Source of the DNA: Dysidea avara | Taxonomy: Eukaryota; Porifera; Demospongiae; Dictyoceratida; Dysideidae | DNA length: 64,000 nt | Assembly: GCF_963678975.1 (NCBI RefSeq) | Contig: NC_089275.1 | Location: forward strand, 15,760,220-15,824,219 | Direction of reading: 5' to 3' | In this document: positions 1 through 10,200 of the stretch, piece after piece | Layout of the letters: the number at the start of each line of letters is the position of its first letter | Position numbering within the stretch: position 1 is the first letter of the stretch | Translations under genes and position numbers: made by a program | Notes under the pieces: generated by a model | Told to the model about the DNA's origin: nothing | What the model saw: only the letters and a program-made list of their open reading frames with translations | Database searches by the model: none

Positions 1-364
1 TGACACCTCCTTGACAGTAGGTAGTATAGGCATGCTGTCTACTTCTAATAACGATACAGTCGAGTCCTTTGTGGAGACTTAAACCCATATGCATGCCATA
101 CAATGGTGATGGGATAAGGTAGAGGTTTAACCAGTTTGTATACAATGCATTTATTGCTCTTTCTACTCCACAACCCACATTTTAAAAAAAGCTGGTAGCC
201 AATACTACTGGATTTATTTTTTTGCGCGATTTTTTATTTTTTTTTGAAATATAACAAGTAAATAAACAAGAAACAGCAATTGAAGTACATGTGATGGAAG
301 CATGCACCTGACCCTCACACATTGCAAGGTCAAGTGCTGCGATAGTAACTGGACTGGCAGGGTT
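1..364. other. Left flank, no gene seen
   Basis: No coding exon or recognisable element is visible in this stretch. It is AT-rich with T-runs near 220-245. It ends at the target-site duplication of the retrotransposon that follows. The short open frames here look random. Confidence 0.5.
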
Positions 365-369
365 ACAGT

Positions 370-513
370 TGTACTATATTTAGATTTTCCTACAGCACGC
401 ATGCGCACGTTTTTTTTGATTGTTGTAACCTGTAATTCATAGTGAGCACGTTTGTAGTTGTGATGTATCTTTTCTGATCTATATGATTTGGTGTATCTTA
501 TTGGAACTTTACA
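370..513 (+). repeat. 5' LTR
   Basis: This is the 144-bp long terminal repeat, identical to 4492-4635. It contains the CpG palindrome ACGCATGCGCA near 398-408, which resembles an NRF1 site, and a T8 run. It is very short for an LTR. No AATAAA lies inside it; one occurs just downstream at 531-536. Confidence 0.95.
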
Positions 514-528
514 TGGTGTCAGAAGTGG
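514..528 (+). other. Primer-binding site (tRNA-Leu type)
   Basis: TGGTGTCAGAAGTGG begins directly after the LTR. It is the reverse complement of the CCA-tailed acceptor end of animal tRNA-Leu(CAA), the primer of minus-strand synthesis in many Ty3/gypsy elements. The tRNA match is from memory. Confidence 0.85.
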
Positions 529-549
529 CCGAATAAAGCGTTCCTGATT

Positions 550-3500
550 ATGGAGAACTTAAAACCACCTAACGAACTTGATCTATCACCAAATGGACGT
601 ACCACTGTAGCGGAAAAATGGCGCCAATGGAAGCAAACTATGCAGTTATTTATCGATCTAACCATGTCTAAGAATACGGAAAAAGAAAAGTGCAGTGCTT
701 TTCTTTACACCATTGGCCAAGCTGGTCGCGACGTATACAACACAATGACCCTCGGAGAGGAGGAAGCTGATAAGATTGACATACTCTTCTCCAAATTTGA
801 AGCATATTGCAAGCCGAAACAAAATGTGACGATCGAGCGATATCGTTTTAACACTCGCGCACAGGGCGAAGAAGAAACAATTGACCAATACGTGACAGAG
901 TTGAGACTCATTGCAAAGAACTGTGGCTATGGCGACCTGGAAGACCAGTTAGTTCGAGACAGGATAGTTTGTGGAACTAACTCAGAAGAGGTGAGACAGC
1001 GTCTATTACGAATTGACGATCTATCACTTCAGAAGGCTATCTCCGTTTGTCGTGTGGACGCAGAGTCCAGGAAGAGCTCCAAGTATATTGCTGAGACGAG
1101 TGGAGAAGTGTTTGGTCTAAGGTCTAGCAATAAACCACACAGGTTCCGAAGAGAAGTCACCAAAGATACCAAGAAATTCACAGAAGGTCCGAGGCGTCCT
1201 TGTGGTTGTTGTGGTCTTGTGCACAATAGAAAGCAGTGCCCAGCATATGGCAAACGCTGCCACAAGTGCAACAAGCTCAATCATTTCTCCAAATACTGCA
1301 GAAGTTCTAATCGCACAACAGATGCGATCGAACAATGTGAGGATCCCACGGATTCAGATGATGCCGAATCACTTTTTATTGATGCTATCAAAAATGACAC
1401 AGAACTCACTCTTAGTGATTGTTATACCACACTTCAAGTTGAAGGCTCAGCAGTTAAGTTCAAAGTCGACACTGGCTCACAGGTTAACATTTTGCCACTG
1501 AGGTTATACAGAAAGTTGAAAACCCAGCCACCACTCACCAAATCCTCAACAAAACTTTCCGGCTATAGTGGTGGAAATCTCAAGGTGGTGGGCTGCAGCC
1601 GTATCACATGCCAACAAAGACCATTACTCTTCTATGTAGTTGACACAACACAAGACCCCATCCTTGGTCTAGCAGCATCACAAAATCTGGGCATTGTCAA
1701 GATTGTTTTAAACATAGCCCATGACACCAAGCACCCTGTGGCACAATTTCCAAAGCTTTTCAAGGGTTTAGGCTGTTTAAAAACACCCTACCACATACAA
1801 ACAGATTCATCAATCACACCAGTAGTAAATCCTCCTCGAAACCAACCCGTTGCCATCAGAGATCGGCTCAAGAACACACTTGATGACATGGAAAAGATGG
1901 GTGTAGTCAGAAGAGTTGATGGGCCCACAGATTGGGTAAATTCATTGGTTGTGGTTGAGAAACCCAAAACAAAAAAACTGCGGGTTTGCCTTGACCCCAG
2001 ACATCTCAACAATGCTATACGTCGAGAGCACTTTCAACTTCCCACCCTAGAGGACATCACCACTCGATTGTCAGGAGCCAGTATTTTTTCCAAGCTAGAT
2101 GCCAACCATGGCTACTGGCAAATACCTCTGTCAGAAGAGAGCCAACTGTTAACCACTTTCAACAGTCCTTTTGGTCGCTACTGTTTTCAGAGAATGCCAT
2201 TTGGGATCAAATCAGCTCAAGAGGTATTTCAGAAGCGAATGTGCCAGCTTATAGGTGATTTGCCTGGAGTGGAGACTGACATTGATGATATCTTGGTATG
2301 GGGAACCAATCAGGAGGAACACGACAGTAGGCTTGCAGCAGTTTTGAAACGATGCGAGGAAATCAACCTCACTTTAAACCAAGATAAGTGTTTGTTTGGA
2401 GTCCCTGAAGTGACCTACATCGGTCATATTCTCAATGCTGAGGGTGTCAAACCTGACCCTGCAAAAGTTCGAGCCATCAAAGACATGCCAGCACCAAGCG
2501 ACAAGAAGGGTGTTGAGAGGTTGCTTGGAACAATCAACTACCTGGCGAAATTCATCCCCAACATGTCGACCATCACACAACCAGTCCGAAGCTTGTTGAA
2601 GTCAGACATCATTTTTGAGTGGAAAGAGTCCCAGGAAAAGGCTTTTCAGGAAATCAAGGAAGTCCTATCAAAGCACCCTGTTCTGGCATATTTTGATGTC
2701 ACCAAGCCCGTCACCATCTCATGTGATGCATCACAGTCAGGTCTTGGTGCAGTCATCCTACAAGACTCCAAGCCCATCGCGTACGCTTCTAGAGCACTCA
2801 CAGATACAGAAACAAGGTACGCACAAATAGAAAAGGAGTTACTTGCAGTTGTGTTTGCCTTCCACAGGTTTCACCAATATGTGTATGGGAAAGACGTCAT
2901 AGTAGAATCTGACCACAAGCCATTGGAGGCCATCACAAGGAAGCAGTTATCGGCTGCACCACCCCGACTACAAAGGATGTTGTTGCAACTCCAAAGATAT
3001 TCATTTTCACTAGTTTACAAACCCGGTAAAGAAATGACACTTGCTGATACCCTGTCACGTGCTTATCTGGAAGATGAACCCAACTCTGATAACTTAAGTG
3101 AGGATCTTATTTGTGCAGTGAACATGGTGTTGAACAATCTGCCAGTGTCGGATGCCAAGCTAAAGGCAATACAGCAGGCAACCAGGGCTGACCCAGTCAT
3201 GACCAAATTACAAAATGTTATCAGGTTAGGATGGCCAAACAACCGGGTAGAAGTCCCCCAGTGCCTAAGGGCCTACTGGAACTTTCGAGAAGAACTGAGT
3301 GAGGCTAACGGAATTATCCTCAAGGGTGAGAGAATAGTGATACCCACTAGCTTGAGAAAAGAGATGCTTGAGAAGATCCATGCAAGCCACATGGGCATAG
3401 TCAAATGCAAAAGGAGGGCTAAAGATGTTCTTTTCTGGCCTGGGATGGGAAGAGATATTGAGGAACGAATAGCCACATGCGAAACATGCTCACAGCACCA

Positions 3501-4443
3501 GTTATCTAACACTAAGGAGCCAATGATATCTGATGAACCACCAACACGGCCGTGGGAACTGGTCTCGACAGACTTATTTCACCTTGAGGGAGAAGACTAC
3601 CTACTCATTGTAGACAGTTACTCACACTACATTGAGATTGTTAAACTCAAAAGCACAACAAGCAAAACAGTGATTGAGGGTACCAAATCAATATTTGCGC
3701 GTCATGGCATACCCAGAATAATCAAAAGTGACAATGGACCACAGTACACATCGGGCGAGTACAAAGAATTCAGTAAGAACTGGGGTTTCCACCATGTAAC
3801 TGTCAGCCCATACTACCCACAAGCAAACGGATTGGCTGAGAAGTCAGTACAAATAATCAAACGCTTGATAAAGAAAGCTAAGAGTGATGGGAGAGATCCC
3901 TACCTAAGCCTACTTGAATACCGTAACACACCAATAAACAATGTTGGATCTCCAGCTCAATTATCTATGGGTCGAAGACTAAACTCACTCTTGCCATGCA
4001 CGTCAGAGCAACTAGCTCCCCAAGTGATTGATCCCAAAAAGGTCACTGAGGCCACTAGACAGGTGCAAGAAAGGAACAAGAAATATTATGACAGAAGTGC
4101 TAAGGAACTCCCCGGTCTGAAACCCAGAGATGCTGTCAGAGTTCAAATGGGTAACAAATGGGTTCCAGGAACAGTAAAGGGACTGGCTGACACTCCGAGA
4201 TCGTACATTGTGAGAGTACCTGGTGGCCAAGAACTTCGCCGAAATCGTAGGCATCTCAGAAAAGGTTCCTTGCAGCCAGCAGCATCAGTACACACAGATG
4301 ATGACGACGACATTGCTATGCAACCGGCGGAACGATCTGTAGTGGAAGACCCTAGTGAGACACAGGCTCAGGAGTTTTCGCAAACCTCAAGAGGTCGAAC
4401 TATCCGTACTCCAGCGAGGTATCAAGATTTTGTGAAACACTAA
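550..4443 (+). CDS. Retrotransposon Gag-Pol polyprotein, 1297 aa
   Basis: A single open frame encodes Gag and Pol. The N-terminal ~200 residues are Gag-like. A Cys/His-rich stretch near residues 218-251 contains a CCHC knuckle (CHKCNKLNHFSKYC). An aspartic protease follows with D307-T-G-S. Reverse transcriptase has the active-site motif I578-D-D-I, and RNase H starts at about C725-D726. Integrase has the HHCC zinc finger (H944, H947, C977, C980) and the catalytic triad D1008, D1061, E1097 with the classical 35-residue D-E spacing. The domain order PR-RT-RH-IN defines Ty3/gypsy. Gag and Pol are fused without a frameshift and no env frame follows. The start is the first ATG after the primer-binding site. 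All catalytic residues are present, so the enzyme set looks functional. Confidence 0.95.
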   Translation: MENLKPPNELDLSPNGRTTVAEKWRQWKQTMQLFIDLTMSKNTEKEKCSAFLYTIGQAGRDVYNTMTLGEEEADKIDILFSKFEAYCKPKQNVTIERYRFNTRAQGEEETIDQYVTELRLIAKNCGYGDLEDQLVRDRIVCGTNSEEVRQRLLRIDDLSLQKAISVCRVDAESRKSSKYIAETSGEVFGLRSSNKPHRFRREVTKDTKKFTEGPRRPCGCCGLVHNRKQCPAYGKRCHKCNKLNHFSKYCRSSNRTTDAIEQCEDPTDSDDAESLFIDAIKNDTELTLSDCYTTLQVEGSAVKFKVDTGSQVNILPLRLYRKLKTQPPLTKSSTKLSGYSGGNLKVVGCSRITCQQRPLLFYVVDTTQDPILGLAASQNLGIVKIVLNIAHDTKHPVAQFPKLFKGLGCLKTPYHIQTDSSITPVVNPPRNQPVAIRDRLKNTLDDMEKMGVVRRVDGPTDWVNSLVVVEKPKTKKLRVCLDPRHLNNAIRREHFQLPTLEDITTRLSGASIFSKLDANHGYWQIPLSEESQLLTTFNSPFGRYCFQRMPFGIKSAQEVFQKRMCQLIGDLPGVETDIDDILVWGTNQEEHDSRLAAVLKRCEEINLTLNQDKCLFGVPEVTYIGHILNAEGVKPDPAKVRAIKDMPAPSDKKGVERLLGTINYLAKFIPNMSTITQPVRSLLKSDIIFEWKESQEKAFQEIKEVLSKHPVLAYFDVTKPVTISCDASQSGLGAVILQDSKPIAYASRALTDTETRYAQIEKELLAVVFAFHRFHQYVYGKDVIVESDHKPLEAITRKQLSAAPPRLQRMLLQLQRYSFSLVYKPGKEMTLADTLSRAYLEDEPNSDNLSEDLICAVNMVLNNLPVSDAKLKAIQQATRADPVMTKLQNVIRLGWPNNRVEVPQCLRAYWNFREELSEANGIILKGERIVIPTSLRKEMLEKIHASHMGIVKCKRRAKDVLFWPGMGRDIEERIATCETCSQHQLSNTKEPMISDEPPTRPWELVSTDLFHLEGEDYLLIVDSYSHYIEIVKLKSTTSKTVIEGTKSIFARHGIPRIIKSDNGPQYTSGEYKEFSKNWGFHHVTVSPYYPQANGLAEKSVQIIKRLIKKAKSDGRDPYLSLLEYRNTPINNVGSPAQLSMGRRLNSLLPCTSEQLAPQVIDPKKVTEATRQVQERNKKYYDRSAKELPGLKPRDAVRVQMGNKWVPGTVKGLADTPRSYIVRVPGGQELRRNRRHLRKGSLQPAASVHTDDDDDIAMQPAERSVVEDPSETQAQEFSQTSRGRTIRTPARYQDFVKH

Positions 4444-4482
4444 GCTATGAGCAGTTTGGACTTTTTTTTTCTGCTGTGTAGT

Positions 4483-4490
4483 AGGGGGAG
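4483..4490 (+). other. Polypurine tract
   Basis: AGGGGGAG lies one base upstream of the 3' LTR, the expected site of the plus-strand primer of an LTR retrotransposon. Confidence 0.8.
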
Positions 4491-4491
4491 T

Positions 4492-4635
4492 TGTACTATA
4501 TTTAGATTTTCCTACAGCACGCATGCGCACGTTTTTTTTGATTGTTGTAACCTGTAATTCATAGTGAGCACGTTTGTAGTTGTGATGTATCTTTTCTGAT
4601 CTATATGATTTGGTGTATCTTATTGGAACTTTACA
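4492..4635 (+). repeat. 3' LTR
   Basis: This copy is identical to the 5' LTR over all 144 bases. It is followed at once by the second ACAGT of the target-site duplication. Confidence 0.95.
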
Positions 4636-4820
4636 ACAGTAAAGAAAAACTGGTGGAGCATCTAATCCAGGACACTACACTACTGGTCTTTCTAAGCAGC
4701 AGGCAGAAATGCTAACCTCTTGTAAGCAATACTAGCCGCACCTCCCATTCCCCCAAAAAGTAGGGAATACCAATGGGGTGAAGGAGCCCATTTCAACATC
4801 ACTCACTATAATATAGCTAA

Positions 4821-4975
4821 GATCAGACCGACTTTCTTCTTTTGTGTGTGGGTGGGGAATAAGTGATCTGGTACACTTCCCATAGAATTTCTGTGTAACG
4901 TTTCACCAACTCTATGGTGGGTGCTGATTGGCCACTTATTCCGCACTCACACACTAAGAAAAAATTCTGTCTGGT
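4821..4975. mobile_element. Small imperfect inverted-repeat element (MITE-like)
   Basis: The left arm 4821-4864 (starting GATCAGACCGACTTTC) pairs imperfectly with the right arm 4933-4975 (ending TTCTGTCTGGTC). The loop is about 70 bp and there is no coding capacity. It is probably a non-autonomous DNA transposon. The rest of 4641-5300 shows no gene. Confidence 0.6.
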
Positions 4976-5299
4976 CTACGCAAGACTACCATAGCCACGC
5001 CAACTGGTGCATTTTATTTAGAGAAAGTAGTCTAGCCTTTCAAAACAATATAATCTCAACGTGTGTATCTACTTATCCTACTTACCTTTAGTCCGTTTGA
5101 GCAGTTTTCTCTGTGTGCTGACCACTCCTTGGGGGTAGACTTGAGTTCTGGACAGAGCCTGGTACCATTACATCACGTGCGTACTGAATGAACGCAAAAA
5201 AAATAATTATTTGCCATGTCAGGAACAGAGGAAATTAACGCCTCGACGTGTTAACAAACCAGGTCAGCAGTGTTTATAAATTCTTAAACTTTGAGCATT

Positions 5300-6047
5300 G
5301 AAACTTATGCAATTGGAATTTGCGAATTCCAATTGCCTAATGTCCTAGTAAAGTAAATAGGCGCTTCGCGCGCGCAGCGCGCGAAGCGCCTATTTACTTT
5401 ACAGAAAATTGCATTGTCTTTGCAACAACCGGCCATGCGCGGTTTGAGCATGCGCGTGTTTTGAATAATAAAACGCGCGCAATACCGGGTATGGTTCAAT
5501 TCCCCGTCAGTTAAATCATTGCATAACCGGAATTATACACACTTTTACAGCAAGTATACCCAGGATCATCACTAGTTAGCAAATACCAAAACCCTGTATT
5601 GCACGAATTTTACTATTCAAAACACGCGCATGCTCAAACCGCGCATGGCCGGTAGTTGCAAAGACAATGCAATTTCCTGTAATACCGGGTATACAGGTAT
5701 CGAAGCCGTTCAATTCCACGTCAGTTAAATCATTGCATAACCGGAATTATACACACTTTTACGGCAAGTATACCAGGAATGGTAGGATCATCAGTTAACA
5801 ACTACCAAAACCCAGTATTCGCTTACTGCTGAGGACGAATTTCCTGACTTTGACATTGGTTAAGTTAAATACGTATAGGTAGTAATAAGTATATAGTTAG
5901 GTAATAAGTAGTAGTATGTTGTAGTTTTCAGTATGTAATATTATGGCTTCAAACCCTGTATTGCACGCATTTTATTATTCAAAACACGCGCATGCTCAAA
6001 CCGCGCATGGCCAGTAGTTGCAAAGACAATGCAATTTCCTGTACCGT
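5300..6047. repeat. Complex of short inverted and direct repeats
   Basis: A unit of about 85 bp containing GCGCATGCTCAAACCGCGC and TTGCAAAGACAATGCAATTT occurs three times: inverted at about 5403-5480, and direct at about 5605-5680 and 5965-6043. A second unit containing CATTGCATAACCGGAATTAT occurs at about 5515-5560 and 5730-5775. Two perfect palindromes lie at 5310-5337 and 5348-5402. No gene is present. This looks like nested MITE remnants. Confidence 0.75.
5348..5402. repeat. Perfect 55-bp palindrome with CG-rich centre
   Basis: The arms GTAAAGTAAATAGGCGCTTC... and their reverse complement meet in a CGCGCGC-rich core. The single strand would fold into a long hairpin. The local base composition is far more GC-rich than the surroundings. 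Confidence 0.85.
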
Positions 6048-6055
6048 TAGTAATA

Positions 6056-6375
6056 TCTAATCCAAAACAGCCAAGCTGTAAAAAAAGTGTGCGGCCCTCA
6101 GAAAGGCTATGGTGAAAAAAGATGTGAAATCCAAGGTGGCGGCCAAGAAATGGCTGTGATGGTAGGTTAGTGGTAAAAATTTTAATAATGACAATTCAGG
6201 TGAATTTTTGTGCAGCGGCACAAAAATTCACCTGAATTGTCATTATTAAAATTTTTACCACTAACCTACCATCACAGCCATTTCTTGGCCGCCACCTTGG
6301 ATTTCACATCTTTTTTCACCATAGCCTTTCTGAGGGCCGCACACTTTTTTTACAGCTTGGCTGTTTTGGATTAGA
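6056..6375. repeat. Left terminal foldback hairpin (320 bp)
   Basis: This is a nearly perfect self-complementary sequence with two arms of about 155 bp and a tiny loop around 6214. The termini are TCTAATCC and GGATTAGA. It is repeated at 17072-17390. A perfect foldback this long suggests a young MITE-like end module. Confidence 0.9.
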
Positions 6376-6539
6376 TTTCATTTCTTTTTGTATTTGTATA
6401 CCCCAAAGCCGGCCTATGGCCAGCTTTGGGACTTTTTTAACCTATGCTTTTTTCTTTACTACAGGAAGAAGAAAAGATGAAGTAGATGTACTTTAAATAT
6501 TTTATCAGTAAATGTACAAATTATATATACTGTATAATA

Positions 6540-6771
6540 CATATGTGACCGGATTTGCGAAAAGGGGTCCAATTTGCCAACTTTGACAATTGATAACTTC
6601 AGATTGGAAAGAGCTATTGCCTTGATATTTGGGCAGTGGTGAGCACCACTATAGCTGAATACATGGTGAAATGTTCAGGTTAATATGTTACTTGAACACT
6701 GAGTTATGGTCTCCAACATTTACGGAATTGGATGTGTGTGGAAGACCCCTTTTCGCAAATCCGGTCACATA
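6540..6771. mobile_element. Inverted-repeat element inside left arm
   Basis: The ends are GACCGGATTTGCGAAAAGG and its reverse complement before 6771, with about 230 bp between the outer edges and no ORF. An inverted copy lies at about 16664-16905. A lone end-like piece (TTTTCGCAAATCCAGCCA) occurs near 17740. Confidence 0.75.
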
Positions 6772-6782
6772 TATTGATTACA

Positions 6783-9700
6783 GAAATCTCCATGGTGGTT
6801 TCTTTGTAACTGAACACTCTACAAGGTGACTTCTTCTAATTGCTCTCTCTACAGGGTGAATTGTTTGTAGCTGAACGATCTACAAGGTAACTTCTTCTAG
6901 CTGATCTCTCTACAGGGTGATGTGTTTGTAGCTGAATTTTGTATAGGTGATTTGTTTGCAGCTGAGCTCTTTACAGAATGGTTTCTTTGTAGCTGAACTC
7001 TCTAAAAGGTAACTTCTTCTAACTGATCTTTCTACAGGGCAATTTGTTTCTGGCAGAATTTTCTACAGGGTGATTTCTTTGCAGCTGAACTCTCTACATG
7101 GTGGTTTCTTTGTAGCTGAACTCTCTACAAGGTAATTTCTTCTAGCTGATCTCTCTACAGGGAGATTTGTTTGTAGCTGAACTATCTACAAGGTAACTTC
7201 TTATAGCTGATCTCTACAGGGTGATTTGTTCGTAGTTGAATTCTGTACAGGTGATTTGTTTGCAGCTGAGCTCTTTACAAAATGGTTTCTTTGTAGCTGA
7301 ACTTTCTCCAAAGTAACTTCTTCTAACTGATCTTTCTACAGGGTGATTTGTTTGTAGCTGAACTATCTACAAGGTATTTCTTCTAGCTGATCTCTCTACA
7401 GGGCGATTTGTTTGTAGCTGAATTCTGTACAAGTGATTTGTTTGCAGCTGAGCTCTTTACAGAATAGTTTCTTTGTAGCTGAACTCTCTACAGAGTGATT
7501 TGTTTGTAGCTGAAATCCCTACAAGGTAACTTCTTCTAGCTGATCTCTCTACAGGGTGATTTGTTTGTAGCTGAACTCTCTACAGGTGATTTGTTTGTAG
7601 CTGAACTCTACAAGGCGATACTTCTAGGTGATCTCTCTACAGGATTCCTTGTTTCTAACTGAACTCTCAACAGGGTGATCTGTTCATAGCTGAACTTTCT
7701 ACTGGGTGATTTGTTTGCAGCTGAACTCTCTAAATGGTGGTTTCTTTGTAGCTGAACTCTCTACAATGTGACTTCTTCTAGCTGAACTCTCTACAAGGTG
7801 ACTTGTTTCTAGCTGATCTCTCTACAGGGTGACTTGTTTCTAGCTGAAGGTGATTTGTTTGTAGCTGAACTCTCTACATGGTGGTTTCGTTGTAGCTGAA
7901 CTCTCTACAAGGTAACTTCTTCTAGCTGATCTTTTTCACTGCATATTTGTTTGTAGCTGAGTTCTCTACAGGGTGATTTGTTTGCAGCTGAACTCTCTAC
8001 ATGGGAGTTTCATTGTAGCTGAACTCTCTACAATGTGACTTCTTCTAGCTGAACTCTCTACAGGGTGACTTGTTTCTAGCTGAACTCTCTACAGGTGATT
8101 TGTTTGCAGCTGAACTCTCTACATGGTGGTTTCTTTGTAGCTGAACTCTCTACAAGGTAACTTCTTCTAGCCGATCTTTCTACAAGGTGATTGAGTTTTT
8201 TGCAGCTGAACTCTTTACATGGTGGTTGCTTTGTAGCTGAACTCTCTAAAAGGTGACTTCTTCTAGCTGAACTCTCTACAGGATGATTTGTTTGCAGCTG
8301 GATTCTCTACGTGGTAGTTTCTTTGTAGCTGAACTCTCTACAATGTGACTTCTTCTAACTGAACTCTCTACAGGGTGACTTGTTTTTAGCTGATCTCTCT
8401 ACAGGGTGACTTGTTTCTAGCTGAACTCTCTACAGGTGATTTGTTTGCAGCTGAACTCTCTACATGGTGGTTTCTTTGTAGCTGAACTCTCTACAAGGTA
8501 ACTTCTTCTAACTGATCTTTCTACAGGGTGATTTGTTTGTAGCTGAATTCTCTACAGGGTGATTTATTTGCAGCTTAACTCTCTACAAGGTGACTTCTTC
8601 TAGCTGAACTCTCTACAGAGTGATTGATTTTTTTTGCAGCTGAACTCTCTACATGGTGGTTTCTTTGTAACTTAACTCTCTACAGGGTGATTTGTTTGTA
8701 GCTGAACTCTCTACAGGGTGATCTGTTCATAGCTGAACTCCCTATAAGGTAACTTCTTCTAGCTAATCTTTCTACAGGGCGATTTGTTTGTAGCTGAGTT
8801 CTCTACAGGGTGATTTGTTTGCAGCTGAACTCTACATGGTAGCTTCTTTGTAGCTCTACAATGTTACTTCTTCTAGCTGAACTCTCTACAAGGTGACTTG
8901 TTTCTAGCTGATCTCTCTACAGGGTGACTTGTTTCTAGCTGAACTCTCTACAGGTGATTTGTTTGCAGCTGAACTCTCTACATGATTGTTTCTTTGTAGC
9001 TGAACTCTCTACAAGGTAATTTCTTCTAGCTGATCTCTCTACAGGCCGATTTGTTTGTAGCTGAACTCTCTACATGATGGTTTCTTTGTAGCTGAACTCT
9101 CTACAAGGTGATTTCTTCTATAGCTGATCTTTCTACAGGGTGATTTGTTTGTAGTTAAACTCTCTACACGATAGATCTTTGTAGCTGAACTCTCTACAAG
9201 GTGATTTCTTCTATAGCTGATCTTTCTACAGGGTGATTTGTTTGTACCTGAACTATCTACATGATGGTTTCTTTGTAGCTGAACTCTCTACAAGGTAACT
9301 TCTTCTAGCTGATCTCTCTACAGGACAATTTGTTTGTACCTGAACTCTCACATGATTGTTTCTTTGAAGCTGAACTCTCTACGAGGTGATTTCTTCTAGC
9401 TGATCTTTCTACAGGGTGATTTGTTTGTAGCAGAACTCTCTACAAGGAAACTTCTTCTAGCTGATCTCTCTACAGGGAGATTTGTTTGTAGCTGAACTCT
9501 CTATACATGATTTGTTTGCGGCTGAATTCTCTACATGATGGTTTCTTTGTAGCTGAACTCTCTACAAGGTAACTTCTTCTAGCTGATCTCTTTACAGGGT
9601 GAATTGTTTGTAGCAGAACGATCTACAAGGTAACTTCTTCTTACTTATCTCTCTACAGGGTGATTTGTTTGTAGCTGAACTTTTTACAAGGAAACCTCTT

Positions 9701-10200
9701 TTAACTGAGCTCTGTACAGGGTGAATTGTTTGTAGCTGAACTATCTACAAGGTAACTTCTTCTAGCTGATCTCTCTACAGGATGATTTGTTTGTAGCTTA
9801 ACTATCTACAAGGTAACTTCTTCTAGCTGATCTCTCTACAGGGTGATTTGTTTGTAGCTGAATTCTGTATAGGTGATTTGTTTGCAGCTGAGCTCTTTAC
9901 AGAATGGTTTCTTTGTAGCTGAACTCTCTACAAGGTAACTTCTTCTAGCTGATGTATCTACAGGGTCACTAGTTTGTAGCTGAATTCTCTACATGGTGGT
10001 TTCTTTGTAACTGAAGTATCTACAAGGTGACATCTTCTAGCTGATCTTTCAACAGGGTGATTTGTTTGTATCTGAGCTCTCTACAAGAAATCTTCTTCTA
10101 ACTGATGTTTTAACAGGGTGAATTGTTTGTAGCTGAACTCTCTACAGGGTGATTTGTTTGTAGCTGATCTCTATACAGGTTACTTATTTCTAACTGATCT
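6783..10200. repeat. Satellite array of ~30-bp units, 3.4 kb
   Basis: More than 100 tandem units of about 28-33 bp share a core like GTAGCTGAACTCTCTACA. Three variants alternate: one with GGTGATTTGTTTGTAGCTG, one with TGGTGGTTTCTTTGTAGC, and one with GGTAACTTCTTCTAGCTGAT. This gives a higher-order period near 90-120 bp. The array is non-coding. It forms the inner part of the left terminal repeat; a ~480-bp inverted remnant is at 16155-16640. Confidence 0.92.

Larger units (their letters stand above)
365..4640 (+). mobile_element. Complete Ty3/gypsy-type LTR retrotransposon with TSD
   Basis: The element runs from 370 to 4635 (4266 bp). It is flanked by the 5-bp direct repeat ACAGT at 365-369 and 4636-4640. 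Both LTRs are 144 bp, start TGT and end ACA, and are identical base for base by eye. A primer-binding site follows the 5' LTR directly at 514-528 (TGGTGTCAGAAGTGG), complementary to the 3' end of a tRNA-Leu of the CAA type. A purine tract (AGGGGGAG, 4483-4490) precedes the 3' LTR. One uninterrupted gag-pol frame fills the interior. Identical LTRs, an intact frame and a perfect TSD mean a recent insertion, so the element may still be mobile. Confidence 0.95.

Noticed and set aside
5305-5499. 64-codon minus-strand frame
   Set aside because: It lies across palindromes and repeat copies; a by-product of the inverted-repeat cluster.
6783-10200. CRISPR-like array of regular short repeats
   Set aside because: The repeats are contiguous without unique spacers and the DNA is from an animal; it is a satellite.
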